Shown here one piece after another: positions 49,640 to 61,389 of a stretch of DNA of 64,000 nt. How positions within the stretch are numbered: position 1 is the stretch's first letter; every line of letters begins with the position of its first letter. Origin of the DNA: Trochalopteron elliotii (Eukaryota > Chordata > Aves > Passeriformes > Leiothrichidae); NCBI GenBank assembly GCA_024734555.1, contig JANPWX010000211.1:698389-762388 (forward strand). Direction: 5' to 3'. The position numbers were made by a program, and so were the translations under genes. A model generated the notes under the pieces. The model saw only the letters and a program-made list of their open reading frames with translations. It ran no database searches and was not told the origin of the DNA.

Positions 49640-52255
49640 CAAGACTTCAGCATCACAAGGTCTCTGTGTCTTGTTCCCTTTCTGTGGCTCCTTATGCAGA
49701 CAATGCCACTGCTGTCACTGCTGTCACACTGGAATTTGATGCCTCCAATCGAACCCACAAGCATTGGGTGGCATCCCACAGCAGGAGAGACAGGAAAAAG
49801 CCCAGCACATGTGACAGTGACTGCAGAGGAACATTCATTCAGCATAACCATGCAGAGGAACCAGCTCACAGCCCCACAGGTCACGTACAGGGGCCTGTTT
49901 TTAATGGTCTAGACTGAACCTAGATTTATGCTCAGATCACTTCTCCCACACCAGACCACATGTGCAGGAAAGAGGAAAGGTAAAAATATCAGAAAGCTTG
50001 GTTCAGCACCCCCTGATGTCAATGGAGACACCCAGCTGCATCAAGTCATACAAAATAGAATGAAATACAGTCAGACACAGCACTGTGCTGGGCTCCATGG
50101 GGGGATTTAGCAGTGTGAGACTAACACAGCTCTGTACCCAGAGAGCTTTGGGTCAAACTCTTGAGTAGATCCTGGAGCAGGGATCACAGCCATGAAGCCT
50201 GAGAAAACATGCCCTTAATAAGAAAAATCAAAATTAAGAGAAAAATGAACCTACAAAGACTTATGATTTTGAAACGCTTTAATTACCTCACAGTAACTCA
50301 CATTTGATTTCAGACAAGTGCTTGTGATTTTTAGCTGCATCCATTCAATGAAAACCAATGGAAGGTCAAGCAGCTAAAGCCCCAAGCACATCATGGACTT
50401 GGTGACAGCATTCATTGGTCTAAAAAGCAGCAAGGGGCCACTAGCAAAGTTCACCTAGGCCCCATGAAATTAAGGGCCCCAACAGTATTTCCCCTTAAGC
50501 ACATGGCAATGCTTAGGATGGGACTGGCCCTCTGCCCTTTCTTATTTGTTCTGGCTTTGCTTTGCTCTGTCTGCCTAGACCATGGAGGATGCTCTGATTG
50601 TACCAGGAACAGATAAGGAATGAAGAATTGGAGAATTACAGACAGTCCACAATGAAATCTCACCTGAAGGGGCCATTTCCTGGTATCTGGGTACCAGCCA
50701 TACCCCTAAGCTGGAAAGCAGCCAAGCTCACTGCTCAGGACATTCCACCAGGACCCCAGCAGTGTGTTCAGCAGGAAAACCTGGACCTTTCTGGGACTTC
50801 TTGAGCCAGGATAATGGATTCTGAAACAGCTTCCCAAAGGCTGAGGGGAGGCAGGAAGATGTTCTGAATTAGATGCCTTTAAGCTGAGGCCACAGACAAA
50901 CAACTTCCAAAACCCAGTGTGGAAACCTCTGATGGGCTCCTACATTTGGCAATACCAAAATGTACATCTGACCTCAGGTCAGCCCCTCAGGCTCTACACT
51001 TTGTTTCAGACATGGAAAAGAGGAAGAAAACTCTTCCATTAGTTTGCTTAGAGTAGTAAGCAGTTCCTAGTGGAGAGTGCCCTCTGCTATGTGCACGTTC
51101 AGTGATTTCCTAAGACCTGTTTTTGATTTGGACCCTCTGCACCTGCTGGATAAATGAAGAAATCATGTTTCCCCCCTGACATCACTCCAACAAGGCACCT
51201 TGGCAGCACATTGAAGTGATTACCCTTCCCCTCTTGCTGGTGCTGTTCCACTGAGCACTAGCAGCATTCCTGGAGCTCTGGGGTGGCCAGCACAGCCCCG
51301 TGTCACAGAGCTGCCTGGAGCCAGCTGGACACGGGGACAGGCAGTGCTGGCTCTGCTCAATCCCCCCTTGGAAAAGCCAGGGGCAGGCAGGGGATGGCAG
51401 CCACTGAGACACAGCAGCCAAGCTGACACAAGCTGGCCCCAGGCAGCCCGTGCTGCTCAGCTCATGTTTTGGCACCTGTGATAGTGACTTAGAACAAACT
51501 TCCCAAATGGAAGCCAACAGCCCTGCCAACAAATGACACTGACACTTTTCATCCCAGTCGGGGTTTATTTCTATCACAGAAGGCACAGCAGGTCTGTTAC
51601 CAGCAAGGGGGAAGCTCCCAGTAAGCTTTAGAGCCCAAGCAGGTACAGCCAAACCACAGCTGCTTTTTGGGGAATGCAAATGTTTAGATTTCCTGACATA
51701 TCTAAAGCAAACCAGATTAGAAAGAGTAAATTTGATTATTGCAGTTTGAAACTGAAAATGCAATGCTTTAGCCAAACACAACTTTGGGCTGCTCTGAATG
51801 GTAACAGATACATTTTTTCCCAAACTTCAAAACTTAGATTAGGAGATTAAAGCCAAGTCTGCTCTGAGCAGAAGTTTGAAAGCCTTTCTCTGAGGGCTGT
51901 GCTTCCAATTCCTTTTTTTAAAAGCCCTACTCTGTTTTGGGAAGCCAGTGGTTTTTCTACATATTCTTTGTTCCCTTGCCTTCACACTCATTTCACCACT
52001 CCTTTTAACCACCCATGTAAAAAGAGAAGGAACACTGCACTTCTCAAAGCTGGACCTTGTTGTGAGTTGCAGGGAGGGAATATTTTCACCACCATCACGG
52101 GGCATGGCTCACCCATGTAAATCCCTGGGTGCTGTTCCCCAGATATTGCTGAGCAAGGCCCTGCTCCTAAAAACATCACTCCAGCCTTCCTGTTCCCACG
52201 TTTTTGTGTTTCCTTATGGAAGGACAACGGAGCAGGAACACAGGACATAATGGTT
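49640..52255. other. unique non-coding sequence
   Basis: No gene is supported. The minus-strand frame at 51182-51823 (213 codons) is the second longest in the window. It lies in GC-rich, CpG-poor sequence and has no recognisable domain. No transposon was recognised. Confidence 0.5.
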
Positions 52256-52257
52256 TG

Positions 52258-52675
52258 AGATTTGATTAGAGGGATGGAGAACCTCTCCTACAATGAGAGC
52301 CTGAGTGAACTGGAATTGTTCAGCCTGCAGAAGGGAAGGGTTCAGGGTCACCTAATTACAGCCTTCCAGTACCTGAGAGGAGCTTACCAAAAAAATGGAG
52401 AGGAATTATTGCCAAGAGCATGGAGTGGCAGGACAAGGGGGAATCCATTCAAACTCAGAGTGGTTTAGATTAGCTATCAGGAAGAAATTCTCTGCTGTGA
52501 GGGTGGTGAGGCCCTGGCACAGGTTACCCAGAGAAGTTATGGATGTTCCATCCTCGGAAGTGTTCAAAGCCAGGCTGGACAGGACTTGGAGCAACCTGGT
52601 CTAGTGGAAAGAGTCTCTGAGCTAGAACGAGATGATCTTTAAAGTCCTTTCCAATCCAAAGCATTCCATGATTTC
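52258..52675 (+). mobile_element. CR1 LINE 3' fragment
   Basis: Plus-strand CR1 copy of about 418 bases. It has the GGATGGAGAACCTCTCCTAC block, the TTCAGCCTGCAGAAG block, a run resembling GTTACCCAGAGAAGT in place of the usual GGCTGCCCAGGGAGG, then GATGATCTTTAAAGTCC and CCATGATTTC at the end. It is 5'-truncated with no coding capacity left, and moderately diverged. The open frame at 52395-52604 lies wholly inside it and is not a gene. Confidence 0.95.
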
Positions 52676-52732
52676 ACCCTCTGAGAGACTCCCAGGACAA
52701 GCCATGTAAAGCCCAACCATGCAGCACTCTGC

Positions 52733-52775
<43 letters not shown>
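52733..52775. repeat. (GACA)n microsatellite
   Basis: Forty-three bases of uninterrupted AGAC tetranucleotide, nearly 11 units, about 60 bases beyond the CR1 end. Its length and purity make it a good candidate for a variable marker. A four-unit CTGT tract, the same motif on the opposite strand, lies at 61544-61560. Confidence 0.98.
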
Positions 52776-52779
52776 TGAG

Positions 52780-53685
52780 CTTTGGGGAGGCAAGACACAA
52801 GCTCTGACCTGGAGCAGCAGAGAATGATCAGAATTTGGGCACAGCATCATGCCAGAGATGGCTACACTGCTGGCAGCACAGGACTGGATTAGAGGGATCT
52901 GGAGCATGCTGGAGCAAGACCAAATCCATCTGGGACTCAAACTTAACCTTCATCTTTGAGCCTTTTTCAGCCATGAAGAATAACTTCCCTACATCAGTAA
53001 CAATAAAACACTGCAACACTGAAAAACAGAGGGTTAAGGACCAGAGCTCCCCTCAACCTGAAAAATTAGAGACACTCAGACTTGCTCTGGAAATCCCATG
53101 TCTATTTGCAAGACTTAAAATTTTGATCACTGTCTTCTGTTTTCAGTAGCCTAAATGCCACCTTGCCTACACAGCTGCAATACAGTGAAGTACCTCCCAC
53201 CAGCAAAATCTAGGGTATTTTATTTAAGTTAGGAGCAAATACTCCACATGTCTCCAGGTATCTCCATGCTGCCTTTCTACAGCAATGCAGTTTCCCACTA
53301 GCAGCCTTACAACTTAACTGCTGTTTAAAGTCTGATCACTTGAAAACGACTTCTCCTGTGTGCTCCCATCTACCACTACACAGCAAATCTGTCAATTTGT
53401 TATTCTGCCTTCCTGATCATGGAATTTGATATCCCCACACTCTATTTTAGTCCTTCTTCACAATACTCAAACTTATAAAGGAGGAGGAAACCTATTCTTA
53501 GGGCTCAAACACCAAGTTATAATCCTTAGTGAGTCACCACATCTGGAATTCACTTCATTCATTCCAGGTGCATGGGACCCAAATTTAGTTCAGATTAATT
53601 TACACCAACAAGCTTATTGCTCTGGGACCAGTGCAAAAGCACAGAGCACTGTTTCAGAGCAGAAGTCACAGGAGCGTTGCTGCAA
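52780..53685. other. unique non-coding sequence
   Basis: No gene is recognised. A short GGACTGGATTAGAGGGATCT stretch near 52881 resembles CR1 text but is too short to call. Confidence 0.5.
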
Positions 53686-53689
53686 AGAG

Positions 53690-53912
53690 AAAGGTCCTAA
53701 GACGAGGATAACATTGTATTTCAGCAAGGAAGAGTTAGGTTTTGCATTAGGAAAAAAATGCAACAGGGTAATTAAGCACTGGAACAAACAGACAAAAAAG
53801 GCTGTGATCTTCTCTCACTGATTTAAACAGTTTATTCTGGCCACAAGAAGAGGGACTGGACCAGATGATCACTTCAGGTCTCTTTCAGTACTATTTTCTG
53901 TTATTCTAATCT
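53690..53912 (+). mobile_element. old CR1 LINE 3' fragment
   Basis: A degraded plus-strand CR1 end. Recognisable parts are a TTAAGCACTGGAACAAAC block, matching the usual AAGCATTGGAACAGGC, and GGACCAGATGATCACTTCAGG followed by TCTCTTTCAGTACTATTTTC. The central TGCCCAGGGAGGTGGTGG block is lost or unrecognisable. It is more diverged than the other copies, so an older insertion. Confidence 0.8.
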
Positions 53913-53914
53913 TT

Positions 53915-54890
53915 CAGCAGCTCTCAGCAGTGTATTTTTCTAATTACATCCAGTTTTCAACAGATTAGTCTCCCTTTATTCACATTTCCTAGCACAAACA
54001 CCCAGAGCAAGCTGTTCCTGGACACCAGCTCCTTTGGCACTATGTTGCTGTACCTTTTGTGAGGATTTGGCCCTTAAGATCTCTCAAGAGTAGAGCTTTA
54101 ATTTCACAGCACGGATCTTGCTCATTTTACTCCATATTTACCGAGGACAAAGGGAAGACTATGCAAATGCCCTGCTACTTAGACCTGAACAAAGTGGAAG
54201 CAAACATGTAGATGTGAATGGGAGACATAATGGTAGGGAAAAAAGCAGCCCTTTTCAAAAGTAAAATGACTTTGTCAGGGTCCCTTTGCACTACGTGCAT
54301 GGATGATTTGTGACAAAACAAAAAAGTGCTGGCCTAGCACGTCACCCATGTCAGAGATTAGAGCACTTCAAAACCTTCAGTAGTTCAAGCACTTGCTGGA
54401 ACTTGAAAGGCTTTCTTAGGCAGTGCTGAGCTTCTTTATGGCTTTTACACCACTTTGATGTGCACCTAAGAGTGAGGAATCTTAATCTGAAGGTTTTCTA
54501 TGGAAACACCCATATTGTATAATAAAATCAGAAAATCTCATCACCCTGATTAATGTTGAGTCAAAAGTTTGCAAAAGTGTTTTGCCAGAAGTTAAAGATT
54601 TGGAGTCATTGTTTTGATACCCAAATAAGAACCTTGAATTTCCAAGTACTTTGTTACTTTCAAAAGCTTCTACAATAATGGCACTGGTGCAATATTTCTG
54701 ATCATTGACAAAGTATGGTGTGCCAGGAAGTAGGTGCTTATGTGTCACTTTCTCCCCATTCTCACTCCCTCTTTAAAGCAAAGATTTAAAGTTCTCCTTA
54801 AAGGTAAGGGATCTGTGGAAACACAATCAGTTTTCTCCTGTGTCACAAAACCTCTTCTCTGAGTGCAAACATGGATGTGTAAACATCAGC
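53915..54890. other. unique non-coding sequence
   Basis: No gene, transposon or repeat was recognised. The minus-strand frame of 88 codons at 54482-54748 shows no domain. Confidence 0.5.
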
Positions 54891-54894
54891 TTCG

Positions 54895-55080
54895 TTTTCC
54901 CCCTCACTCTACACCCTTAACCCCCAGGAGCATTAATGGGAATTATGCATGCATAACGAGCACAGAATAGTCCCCTTATGAATAGGGGCCTTGTTGGAAC
55001 AATGAATACATTTAACCATTAACATCTAGGGATGTGCCCAACTATCCAATTTAACTAGCTGCCAAACAAAGCTACCATGA
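54895..55080. promoter_or_regulatory. possible conserved element with POU palindrome
   Basis: TTATGCATGCATAA (54943-54956) is a perfect 14-base palindrome in which two ATGCATAA-type POU sites overlap head to head. To its right are an imperfect palindrome CCCCTTATGAATAGGGG (54972-54988) and a SOX-like GAACAATGAAT (54998-55008). The stretch lacks repeats and has the texture of a vertebrate conserved non-coding element. Conservation and activity are untested. Confidence 0.35.
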
Positions 55081-55084
55081 CCTA

Positions 55085-56590
55085 TCTGATATTGTCAGGT
55101 TTGCAAGTGCAGCTCTCTGAAATTTGTCTCTCATTTGTTTTTAAAGGAGGTGACAGTGGTCTGCCCGGGGGCTCTTTGTCACAGGGAGCTCCTCACAGGA
55201 GGATGGGCTCCAGGACCCTGTCACATCCACCAGGGGATGGAAGAACTCTGCAGAGGCAAAGACCATGACCCCAGGAAGCAGGCAGAGTCGTCAGAAGACA
55301 AAATATATATATATACACATATATAAAATTTAAGTACATATATATGCTGGCCCCATCAGTATTAACAAACACTGAGTAAGAGGAGTGAAAGACAGAATAT
55401 GGCACAGAATCATATAAAGTAGGCTGAGAACTACATTTCAAAAGAAAAGAGTGGAAAGACAACTTCTAAGGGAATAATTTTGTCCTCTGCAGGTCTGAAG
55501 TTCCTATGCAATTGCCTGGCTATACTTGCTCTTTATTTCTATATTTTAGCTATCAAAATGCAAGGTAGAACTTGAGGATATGTACCAGTGATACTCCCCT
55601 GAGACTTCTGAGTCCACAAAATAAATGTAATGGTCTCATCTGAGATACTCAAAATTCCTCCATTGTCTTAATTTCTTTCTGCATTCTTCCAGCTTGTGCT
55701 GTGAAATCTCACAAGTTAAAACTTTACTCATTAATCACACATGTATGAATACACTAAGAAGGTAATTAATAACCCTCCTTTAAACTGATGTACTGAAAAT
55801 ACTAAAATAGATAGATTTTTTTCTCCTGGAAGTGTATGCATAGTGTGCATCCACAAGAGAAGGCAAGGTTGTGATTGCACCATCATAAATCATTTGTGTA
55901 ACACTGCTGAGCTGCTTGGTGCTGTACAATGGCCCGGAGCCCCAGGAGGCTCCAGGACAGGCAAGCAATCCATAACGCTCATCAGTCAGAGTGCCAGGGT
56001 CAGCCTTTGGGCAGCACCTTGGACAGAAGTGACCACTGCTGACCCAGAGAGATCCTCTGGGTGCCACCCCACTGAGCTGTGGAGCTTCACCTCCATCAGA
56101 CACCACAACCCTGCTGGACTCAGCAGGGAATCAGCACCTGAGTTCCATTTCACATCCTGAAACAGGGAGGCAAACGTGGTCCTTGGGTTCTTCCCCAGGG
56201 TGGTCTGACAGCAGTGCTGCTCCAGCAGCTCAGACACAAAGGGCTCATTGTGTCACCAGCAGCACGGCCATAAAGAACATTTAACTGTTGTAAGGGACAA
56301 AATGCAGCCATAAAAAAGTGTCAGAGCAGGTTGGCACAGTCCTGCTATGGCTGCTGCCTGTCCACCCCTCAGGGTCCAGCCCCCAGCACTCCTGGATCTG
56401 CAGACCACCCTGGGTCAGGCAGGACACAAAATGGGGAAAAACCTTGTCCTCCTCACTCTGTGCTATGGAATCCTGTGCACCCAGCTCTTAGCTGGAGCCT
56501 CTGGTTATTTTTGTGCATCTGAACAGAAGATACTGTGCAGAAATACTGTCTGTTTTGCCATCAAATAATATACTGCCTTAAAACACTAAA
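55085..56590. other. unique non-coding sequence with TA-rich tract
   Basis: No gene is supported. A TA/CA-rich simple tract occupies about 55302-55345. GC-richer, stop-poor patches at 55850-56240 and 56330-56520 open frames of 60-108 codons on both strands with no recognisable domain. Confidence 0.5.
55302..55345. repeat. imperfect (TA)n/(CA) tract
   Basis: Alternating purine-pyrimidine sequence dominated by TA steps, interrupted near 55327-55337. It is a simple repeat. Confidence 0.85.
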
Positions 56591-56599
56591 TCCTAACTG

Positions 56600-57250
56600 C
56601 TTGGCAGAAGATTTAAACAGGCTTGCCTCCCTATCTTATTCTATCCTTAGGATAAATCATTAATATTAGCTAGATGCTTTATTTCATCCATTGGTGCTGC
56701 TCAGAAGCTCCTTGTATGTGAACAAAGCAAATGCCTTTAAATGTATCTTCATGGATATGAGGACGAACTTATCATCTTAAATACTGATACCTAATCAACA
56801 GATTGATACACTCCACATAAATTTTGTCACAGGCCTGGCTGCTGTCTGGGAATTGACTCTGATCCATCAAAATTTGTATTTTCCCCTAGAAGCAAGAGCT
56901 ATGCTCTAAACTGGTATGTGATGAGTATGCATTTGAACTATTATTAAACATATGCCTCTTTGTCATGTAATTTTATGCTTTCATGGGACAAAGATTCAAT
57001 TACAAACACTTTACAGTATTTGGAACTCTAGTTTTATATCATTTAAAGGCAAAACCATTTCACCACCCAGGGTGCATTTTACACATATCCTTGCTTTTTA
57101 CAGATCCTCAGGCTGTGACAAATTTCTTGATTAATCCTTATAAAAGTTATTATTTATTTTGATTTATTTTATTGATTTATATAGCAATTATCATGCCAAC
57201 TTTGTTTCCACTTATCACATTAGGGCCTTTTCATTAATACTGCCCTTTGG
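56600..57250. promoter_or_regulatory. AT-rich possible conserved non-coding block
   Basis: Repeat-free AT-rich sequence with several homeodomain-type words: CATTAATATTAGCTAG (56659-56674), a GATTAATCC (57129-57137) of bicoid/OTX type, and a TTGATTTATT-rich section at 57158-57180. There is no coding potential and no transposon. It is proposed as conserved regulatory sequence from texture only. Confidence 0.25.
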
Positions 57251-57254
57251 TTAA

Positions 57255-58365
57255 GAACTGTCTGCTCAGACCTGCCACACTGGCGTGGGGGTGTGGGAAC
57301 ATTATTTTTCTATTATTATTTTCTGATAACAATGTGGTGGCAAAACTTCAGTAGCCCATAAGGTATCCCAGAGGCAGCTCTTGGGAGCCACCAGTATTTT
57401 AGGATGAGTCATTTCTTACTAAGCTTGTTTTCCACCCCAAGGTCCAGTTCCACTCCAGAATCAGCAGATTTTGAGCTGACCATTGAAAATAAAGATCATT
57501 ACATACTCTTATCAGCAGAGATTTCTCAGAGAATGAACAGACCATGTGAATTGTAGCAATACTTGACTCAGTCTGACAGGAAGACTGTGTGCTGGGAGAG
57601 AGTAGGTTCTCTGCTGACTCTTGGATACCTTCCCAAGACATTTACAGGAAAGGCTGATCTGAGTGACTAAGTCATTTTTCTTCTCACCTGGACCAAATGC
57701 TCATGCAAGTCACCAAGGACAGTGTTTTCTGGGGCTCATGGATATGAAAACTACAGGTTTCCATCTGGCAGTGGAACTGCAATTCCATCTTTATGAGGCA
57801 TTAAGTAAGTTTAAACACATTTTTCTGCCTATAGATTGTTCCCAAGAGGGCATTACAGAGTGGGCAGCTGGTCCTGTGTCAAGCAGAAATTTAAGGCATG
57901 GGAAAAAAAGGGGAAAAAAAGATGTTACTGCTGGTGAGACCTTGCCTGTATCCACAGTCATCACCAGCTTCAGCTTAACACTTCTGGTGACAGTCTGAGA
58001 CTGAAGAGTGCTATAAAATCCTGAAAATTTAAATGAAGGTAGGACCCTTACTCCAGAGGAGCTGCAGGCTGCAAAAGCAAAGCTTTCCTTCTACTCAGAG
58101 CAGCTATTTCAGCAAGCACAGACCACAGCCCCTGACTGCTCAGAGGCTGGATGAGAGAAGTGAAGGAAGGACAGCTTTCAGGTTCATCCTCCAGTTCAGA
58201 AACCAATATCACTTCTAGCCTTTTCCCTCACCTAAGGAAAGAATTAAGTGAAAGTCAGTCTGAAGAAGGGAAGGTATAGCTCAGTGATATTTTTTCTGGC
58301 TGTAATCTACCACCCCTTTCATGGTGGGTTTTCAGCAATAAAGCTGCTCACAGTAATATACCATG
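57255..58365. other. unique non-coding sequence
   Basis: No gene or transposon was recognised. The plus-strand frame at 57663-57998 (111 codons) has a GTAAGTTT donor-like string inside it at about 57804, but no domain. Confidence 0.45.
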
Positions 58366-58367
58366 GC

Positions 58368-58442
58368 TGTAGACAGGGAAACTGAGGCACGACTGTTCTG
58401 GGCTACCCAGAGAGGAACAAAGATGGGAACAGAATCCATCTC
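58368..58442 (+). mobile_element. ancient MIR/CORE-SINE fragment
   Basis: The section around 58373-58390 carries GACAGGGAAACTGAGGCAC, very close to the conserved GATGAGGAAACTGAGGCAC of the MIR core. It is followed by CTGGGCTACCCAGAG where MIR has a CTTGCCCAAGGTCACAC block, and by GATGGGAACAGAATCC where MIR has a GCTGGGATTCGAACCC block. The order and spacing agree. MIR copies in birds are few and very old, so survival of this much of the core is notable. Only the core region is recognisable. Confidence 0.65.
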
Positions 58443-58444
58443 AC

Positions 58445-61105
58445 AGTGGACCAGTCCACCCCCTCCAAAAGGTGTCTCAGCCCCTTTGTGATATAGATCA
58501 CCAAGCCTGTGTGTTCATAAATAGGCAAAGTGTAACAGGGAAAACACCTCCCACTGCAACAAGCTGCAAGGTAATGCCAAGGACATTTCAAACTTGGGTA
58601 ACAATCAGGTTTGTCAACAAGAAACAGGAACCTCAAGGAAACAGGACTATTTTTTGTGCCCTTTTTAACAATCTTAACCACCCTATATAGCTCCTATGCC
58701 TGTGCTCATCCAGCAGTGTTTCCTCCCAGATGTACCCTTCATCCACCCTCCTGCAGCCAGTCCCACAGAACCAGGTGGGACAGAATACCCAAGTGCAAAC
58801 TGCAGCTGCCTCCAGAGGGTTTTAGTCTCTCATTCTGATGGGGCAAAAACTTCCCAGAGCCAATACAGCAAGTCCATGTCTTTGACACACAGCAGACACT
58901 GACAGAATGTCACAGTGAGCAAAATGCCTTCCTGCACTCCACCTTTACTGCACTTTGGTGTTCTCATCAGGGAGGCAGAAAATCTGAGCAGTAATGAAAC
59001 AGGAAAATGAAGTGTGGTATGACCCACTTCATAAGAAAATGGGCAATTTAATAGATATCCTTGGACACAGACAAAACAGGGATGTAGCTCATGCTCCTTT
59101 CTCAACACACATGGGAGCTGTGCCACAGACTGAGGTGGGATGGGATCCAGTCTAATGCATGCACCACATGCAGCAAGGGGCTTCTGGTGGGAATCCAGGA
59201 CTTGTCTGTCATTATCCAGAAATTACAACAGTTTTAATGTATAAGTTGTTAATGCATGTCCAGCTCTACAATGGGAGAGTCAATATATACACAGTAATGA
59301 ACACTCCTGCTGATTTAAGGTGCAGGACGACACAGAGAATTAGAGGAGCTTTTAATAGAACAAATACTGCCCTTCAGAAGCAAGTTCCTGAGCACAGCCT
59401 GGGCATCTTCTGCACTTTTTGTAACCCAGTAGTACAACAAGATAAAGCTAATCATCCCTTGGGTAGTTTTCTACAAGATGATTATTTAAAATGTAAAGAG
59501 CTCCTAAAATTCTTTCACAAATGACATATTTCCCATGCTTCCCAGAAATCAGCCCAATTCTTCTCTCACTACTTACCATATGTTTACAGACTGGGGTTTT
59601 TGCATGTTCAGACACTAGTCAACAAGGCAGATGGAGAACTGAGTATATCATATGTGCATTCTCGTGGTTACACCATTACCCAAGGAATCACAAGAGGACT
59701 TTTATTCTGCTGCTGCTGCCACAATTCACTGCCTGAACATGGTCACATCACAGACTTCAGTTGGGTTCATTCAGTTCTCCTCCTGACTGTCACCCTGAAT
59801 TTTCCTGCTTTCCAGTGTTTGCAGTTCGTAGTGGAGGTTCTCACACAGCTTCATATAAACTATGTAGATATTTAGAACTTATCTATTTTGTTTATATATT
59901 TCTCCTTGCAGAGGAGGAATATGATTGATGGTGATGTTCACCGATGAGGTCAAGAAGGTGGTGACTTGTTTAGCCAATCTTTTGCCTTCTGGCCAAAATG
60001 TACAAAAGATGGAGTCAGAAAATGAAAATAGAAGCGTTCCTGCCCGATCTGGTGTCTGCCTCGTTCTTCGTGTGCCTGAAACTGCCACACCTGACAACTT
60101 GGAAAGCAGTGACAGGCAGGCACCACCAGGCTCCATGTCCCAGAAAGACCTGGGAGTGTCCAGAGCTCCTCCCAGAGCCCGTGCCAGGGCCAGGGGAGGC
60201 TGTAACACAACCCGGGGCTCGCAAGGTATGGCCGAGGCAGCCCCCGCTGGGAGCCATTCCAGACAGGGCAGCACGCAGCAGGGTGGAGATATCCAGACTC
60301 CCTGGAACCAAAGGCTTAGTCCCTTGGCAGGATTAACACTCCCTTCACCCTTGGAGACAGCTTAGAATCCTCTCTCATCAAAATGTCAAACGAGGAGCTC
60401 CTACAAAAGCATCCCAGCTCAGTCTGTGATAATCAAAGTACACCATTGGGGACATATTACCTCATTTCTCAGTCTGGGGAAGGCACAAAAAACCCTTCCT
60501 GTGGATCACAGCCAAGGCAGGAGTATCTTTACCTGACCAATCTTTGCTATTTGCAGCAAATTACCCTTGAAACATGCCATTTGTTCCAGAAAATAGGCTA
60601 CCAGAGAAGCACAGATTCCACCAGAGGAGAAGAGAGTCTTACAGACAGACTCTGTCCAAGGAGATCTGCTGTTTTACAATGTCTGCAGTTTGGATGTCTC
60701 ACCCATCCCATAGCCAAACATGTCCTCAGCCCTGCACTCATCAGTGGACTAGACTTCAGAGTAGAAAAATATCTCATGTCTTTTGGGGGAAGCTGGGGAA
60801 GAGAAATTTAAAAGAAAACTCCTGCTCATCTCTAAGAGCTCATACAGGTGACAATTTTCAGGCATCTTGCTGCCAGATGCACATCACGCCTTAAAAGCAA
60901 AAGCCTTTTTTTTTTTTTTTTCCTTAGGAGTCTTCCTCCTTCCCTTGCCACTACCTTTTCTCCAGGAGGCTGGCAGGTCCTGCCCAAACTCTCCACCTCA
61001 CTCCAGGCCGTGCTGACAGCTCTGTCCCACCCACTCAGCAATCCCAGGAACCTGGCTGCAGACCAGGTGGGCACAGGGAAGCAGCTCCCAGCCCAGCAGT
61101 CCCTG
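58445..61105. other. unique non-coding with GC/CpG patch
   Basis: No gene is supported. Between about 60030 and 60260 CpG and GC rise and a plus-strand frame of 146 codons (59925-60365) is open, overlapped by 131- and 112-codon frames. A GCAAG|GTATGG donor-like site lies at about 60227. The protein is Arg/Ala/Gly-rich with no recognisable domain. A 16-T run at 60906-60921 is followed by CCTTAG. Confidence 0.45.
60906..60921. repeat. poly-T run, 16 T
   Basis: Sixteen consecutive T, followed by CCTTAG. It has the form of an ideal plus-strand splice acceptor, but no convincing exon follows. It could equally be the tail of a minus-strand retroposed sequence, though none is recognised to its right. 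Confidence 0.85.
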
Positions 61106-61109
61106 TGAG

Positions 61110-61385
61110 GTCGTACCCTCAGATACAGAACGAGAGGACACAGGCTTAAGCTGCATCAAGGCAAATATATGTTGGATATGAGCAAAAGGTTTTTCACAGA
61201 AGGAGTGATTAAATACTGGAATAGTCTGCCCAGGGAGGTGGTGGAGTCACCAGCCCTGGATGTGTTTAAAAAGAGACTGGATGTGGCACTCAGTGCCATG
61301 ATCTAGCTGGGGTGTCAGGGCTGGGTTGGACTCGATGATCTTGAAGGTCTCTTCCAACCTACACATTCTGTGATTCTGTGATCCA
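61110..61385 (+). mobile_element. CR1 LINE 3' fragment
   Basis: Plus-strand CR1 copy of about 275 bases, the best preserved at its 3' end. It includes AGTCTGCCCAGGGAGGTGGT, GGAGTCACCAGCCCTGGATG, GTTGGACTCGATGATCTTGA and GTCTCTTCCAACC. It ends in the diagnostic short terminal repeat TTCTGTGATTCTGTGATCC. It is 5'-truncated. Four of the five CR1 copies in the window are in this orientation. Confidence 0.97.
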
Positions 61386-61389
61386 GGAT

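Noticed and set aside
51182..51823. 213-codon minus-strand open frame
   Set aside because: No domain, Ser/Cys/Leu-rich composition, and no supporting splice or promoter context.
52878..52915. GGATTAGAGGGATCTGGAGCA, similar to internal CR1
   Set aside because: Too short and not followed by the next CR1 block.
59925..60365. 146-codon plus-strand frame in a CpG-richer patch, with a donor-like GCAAG|GTATGG inside
   Set aside because: Low-complexity Arg/Ala/Gly content, overlapping frames of 131 and 112 codons, and no acceptor or family match. Kept only as a note.
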